Source: Candidatus Dormiibacterota bacterium
GTDB taxonomy: Bacteria > Chloroflexota > Dormibacteria > Aeolococcales > Aeolococcaceae
Assembly: GCA_003135255.1 (NCBI GenBank)
Contig: PLAX01000200.1
Span: forward strand, 1 to 7,108
Reading direction: 5' to 3'
Length of the DNA: 7,108 nucleotides
Position 1 is the stretch's first letter; each line of letters starts with the position of its first letter. Below the pieces are notes generated by a model. It saw only the letters and a list, made by a program, of their open reading frames with translations, had not been told where the DNA came from and searched no databases. Below are positions 6,044 to 7,108 of this stretch, piece by piece. The translations under genes were made by a program, and so were the position numbers.

Positions 6044-6196
6044 ATGAGTGACCCTGAAGACGACGATCCCCTCCGGATGTTCCGGTGGTACGGGTTCGGG
6101 TCCCCCGCCGGCCCCGCCATTCTGCTCGTCGGCCTCGGTGCCTTCTTCGCCCTCCTCGGCGAGGCGGTGGCGCTGCCACTCTCGCTCTTCCGATGA
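6044..6196 (+). CDS. Small single-helix membrane protein, 50 residues, function unknown
   Basis: The 50-residue product starts with a very acidic tail (Glu5, Asp3, Asp6-8), then a short aromatic and basic stretch (RMFRWYGFG, 11-19) and one hydrophobic helix of about 22-46 that contains Glu40, ending in Arg50. The acidic end would probably stay in the cytoplasm, although the charge pattern is not decisive. I do not recognise the family. A perfect Shine-Dalgarno and the ATGA overlap with the methyltransferase start argue that it is truly translated and coupled to the next gene. With an ABC transporter ATPase two genes on, it could be an accessory subunit of that transporter or a membrane anchor for the methyltransferase. 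Another possibility is that it is simply a small leader-type protein that drives translation of the downstream genes. None of these is shown by the sequence. Confidence 0.78.
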   Translation: MSDPEDDDPLRMFRWYGFGSPAGPAILLVGLGAFFALLGEAVALPLSLFR

Positions 6197-6876
6197 GCGC
6201 GGCCCCGCGCCGGCGCTTCCAGCTCCCCGAGATGGAGGGACGGACAGCGCGCTGGTACGCGCGGCAGTGCGGCTCGGCAACCCAGATGGCCGAGTACCGC
6301 CAGGAAGCGGCGCGCCTCACCGCCGGCCTCGCCAGCGGGGCCAAGGTGCTGGAGGTGGCCCCCGGGCCCGGTTACCAGGCCGTCGAGATGGCGAGGGCAG
6401 GAGTCGCACGGGTGACGGGGCTCGACATCAGCCGCACCATGGTGGAGATCGGCACGCAGACAGCCCGCCAGGCGGGGGTGCACGTCGAGTTTCGCCAGGG
6501 CGACGTCTCCGCCATGCCCTTCGCCGCCGAGTCCTTTGACCTGATCGTCTGCCAGGCCGCGTTCAAGAACTTCAAGCAGCCGGTCAGCGCCCTCGACGAG
6601 ATGCACCGGGTGCTCCGCCCCGGCGGGAGGGCGGTGATCCAGGACATGAATCGGGAGGCGACCCGCGCCGATATCGCGCGCGAGGTCGCGCGGATGCGCC
6701 TCAACCGGGTCAACTCGTTCGTGACCAGGCTGACTCTCTCCACCATGCTCCGGCGCCGCGCCTACTCGCCGGCCTCCTTCCGGCGCCTGGCGGCCCAGAC
6801 CGCATTCGGCGGCTGCGAGACCCACACCTCGGGGATGACCCTCGAGATGCGGCTGACCAAGGCGGCGGCGGCGTAA
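6193..6876 (+). CDS. Class I SAM-dependent methyltransferase, substrate unknown
   Basis: The ATG at 6193 overlaps the preceding stop as ATGA and gives 227 residues; the frame is open further upstream to 6085, but that part is Arg/Pro-rich shadow. The Rossmann-fold SAM-binding elements are in order: motif I VLEVAPGPGYQ (52-62), the acidic ribose-binding residue Asp78 in VTGLDIS (74-80), GDVSAMPF with Asp104 (103-110), FDLIVCQAAFKNF (115-127) and LRPGGRAVIQDM (141-152). This fits the Methyltransf_11/UbiE-like group. The last 65 residues, ARMRLNRVNSF...YSPASFRRL, form a helical extension that probably shapes the substrate site. No nearby biosynthesis gene reveals the substrate, which could be a small molecule, lipid or drug. 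It has no Shine-Dalgarno of its own, so it is probably translated by coupling. Catalytic fold is sure; role is not. Confidence 0.92.
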   Translation: MSAAPRRRFQLPEMEGRTARWYARQCGSATQMAEYRQEAARLTAGLASGAKVLEVAPGPGYQAVEMARAGVARVTGLDISRTMVEIGTQTARQAGVHVEFRQGDVSAMPFAAESFDLIVCQAAFKNFKQPVSALDEMHRVLRPGGRAVIQDMNREATRADIAREVARMRLNRVNSFVTRLTLSTMLRRRAYSPASFRRLAAQTAFGGCETHTSGMTLEMRLTKAAAA

Positions 6877-7108
6877 TGGGGACCGGGAGCGTGACGCCCG
6901 CGGGCGGTGGGCCTCCGCCGGGTTCGGTGGTGGTTGGGCCGACCTGGCAACCGGGAGCCGCCTGCGCGGTGCGGGTGACGGGCCTGCGCAAGGCGTTCCC
7001 TGGCAAGGGCGGGCGGGTCGAGGCGCTCCGCGGCGTCGACCTCTCGGTCCCGGCCGGCGAGATCTACGGCTTCCTGGGCCCCAACGGGGCCGGGAAGACC
7101 ACGGCGCT
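6876..7108 (+). CDS. ABC transporter ATP-binding protein, N-terminal part (cut by right edge)
   Basis: Translation from the ATG at 6876, whose first base is the last base of the methyltransferase stop (TAATG), is open to the window end, giving 77 complete codons. From residue 32 it reads as an ABC nucleotide-binding domain: VRVTGLRKAFPGKGGRVEALRGVDLSVPAGEIYGFLGPNGAGKTTAL. Walker A is at 68-76 (GPNGAGKTT), and Phe41 is the likely A-loop aromatic residue. Wording such as EIYGFLGPNGAGKTT is typical of ATPases of drug or polysaccharide exporters of the CcmA/DrrA/NatA type, and the gene order suggests an export role. Residues 1-31 are a Gly/Pro-rich tail that is not usual; GTG codons at 6930, 6933 and 6969 are alternative starts. 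The Q-loop, signature and Walker B motifs and any permease gene lie beyond the window. Confidence 0.92.
   Translation, partial: MGTGSVTPAGGGPPPGSVVVGPTWQPGAACAVRVTGLRKAFPGKGGRVEALRGVDLSVPAGEIYGFLGPNGAGKTTA

Noticed and set aside
6019..6825. Minus-strand open frame of 268 codons opposite the methyltransferase
   Set aside because: It is His/Gly/Ala-rich shadow sequence; the plus strand has ordered SAM-binding motifs.

Overview
This is a GC-rich window (very roughly 70% G+C by eye) with dense, mostly overlapping genes. It looks like chromosomal DNA of a high-GC bacterium. The bacterial protein O-mannosyltransferase (PMT), the GC-rich codon use and the scarcity of Shine-Dalgarno sites fit Actinomycetota or a Chloroflexota/Dormibacterota-type lineage, but no marker gene allows placement. 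I see no rRNA, tRNA, CRISPR array, insertion sequence or phage gene.

Layout. Everything from position 1 to 5929 lies on the minus strand. In transcription order it holds a MarR-family regulator with an unusual repeat-rich C-terminal domain (5929-4835), a 188-bp AT-rich-to-GC-rich gap with the best promoter in the window, quinolinate synthase nadA (4646-3657), a small two-helix membrane protein with a PH-like domain (3555-2983), a PMT/GT39 protein mannosyltransferase (2986-1016, overlapping the previous gene by ATGA), and the first 320 codons of a polytopic membrane protein that runs off the left edge (961-1). The last three look like a cell-envelope unit placed downstream of nadA.

From 5930 to 6043 there is a divergent control region with two short palindromes sharing the core GCTTAGC. 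To its right, on the plus strand, lies a tightly coupled operon: a 50-residue single-helix membrane protein (6044-6196, strong Shine-Dalgarno), a class I SAM-dependent methyltransferase (6193-6876, ATGA overlap) and the start of an ABC-transporter ATPase (6876 onward, TAATG overlap, cut after Walker A by the window edge).

The most interesting unit is the divergent pair at 4835-7108. A MarR winged-helix protein is fused to a predicted beta-solenoid with repeated GGASR(I/V) motifs, and it faces an operon of mini-membrane protein, methyltransferase and ABC ATPase. By layout the regulator probably controls both itself and that operon through the GCTTAGC palindromes. This is an inference from arrangement and motif form, not a demonstrated link. 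The nadA promoter with its stacked inverted repeats is a second regulatory site worth checking. The rest is ordinary housekeeping and envelope biology.
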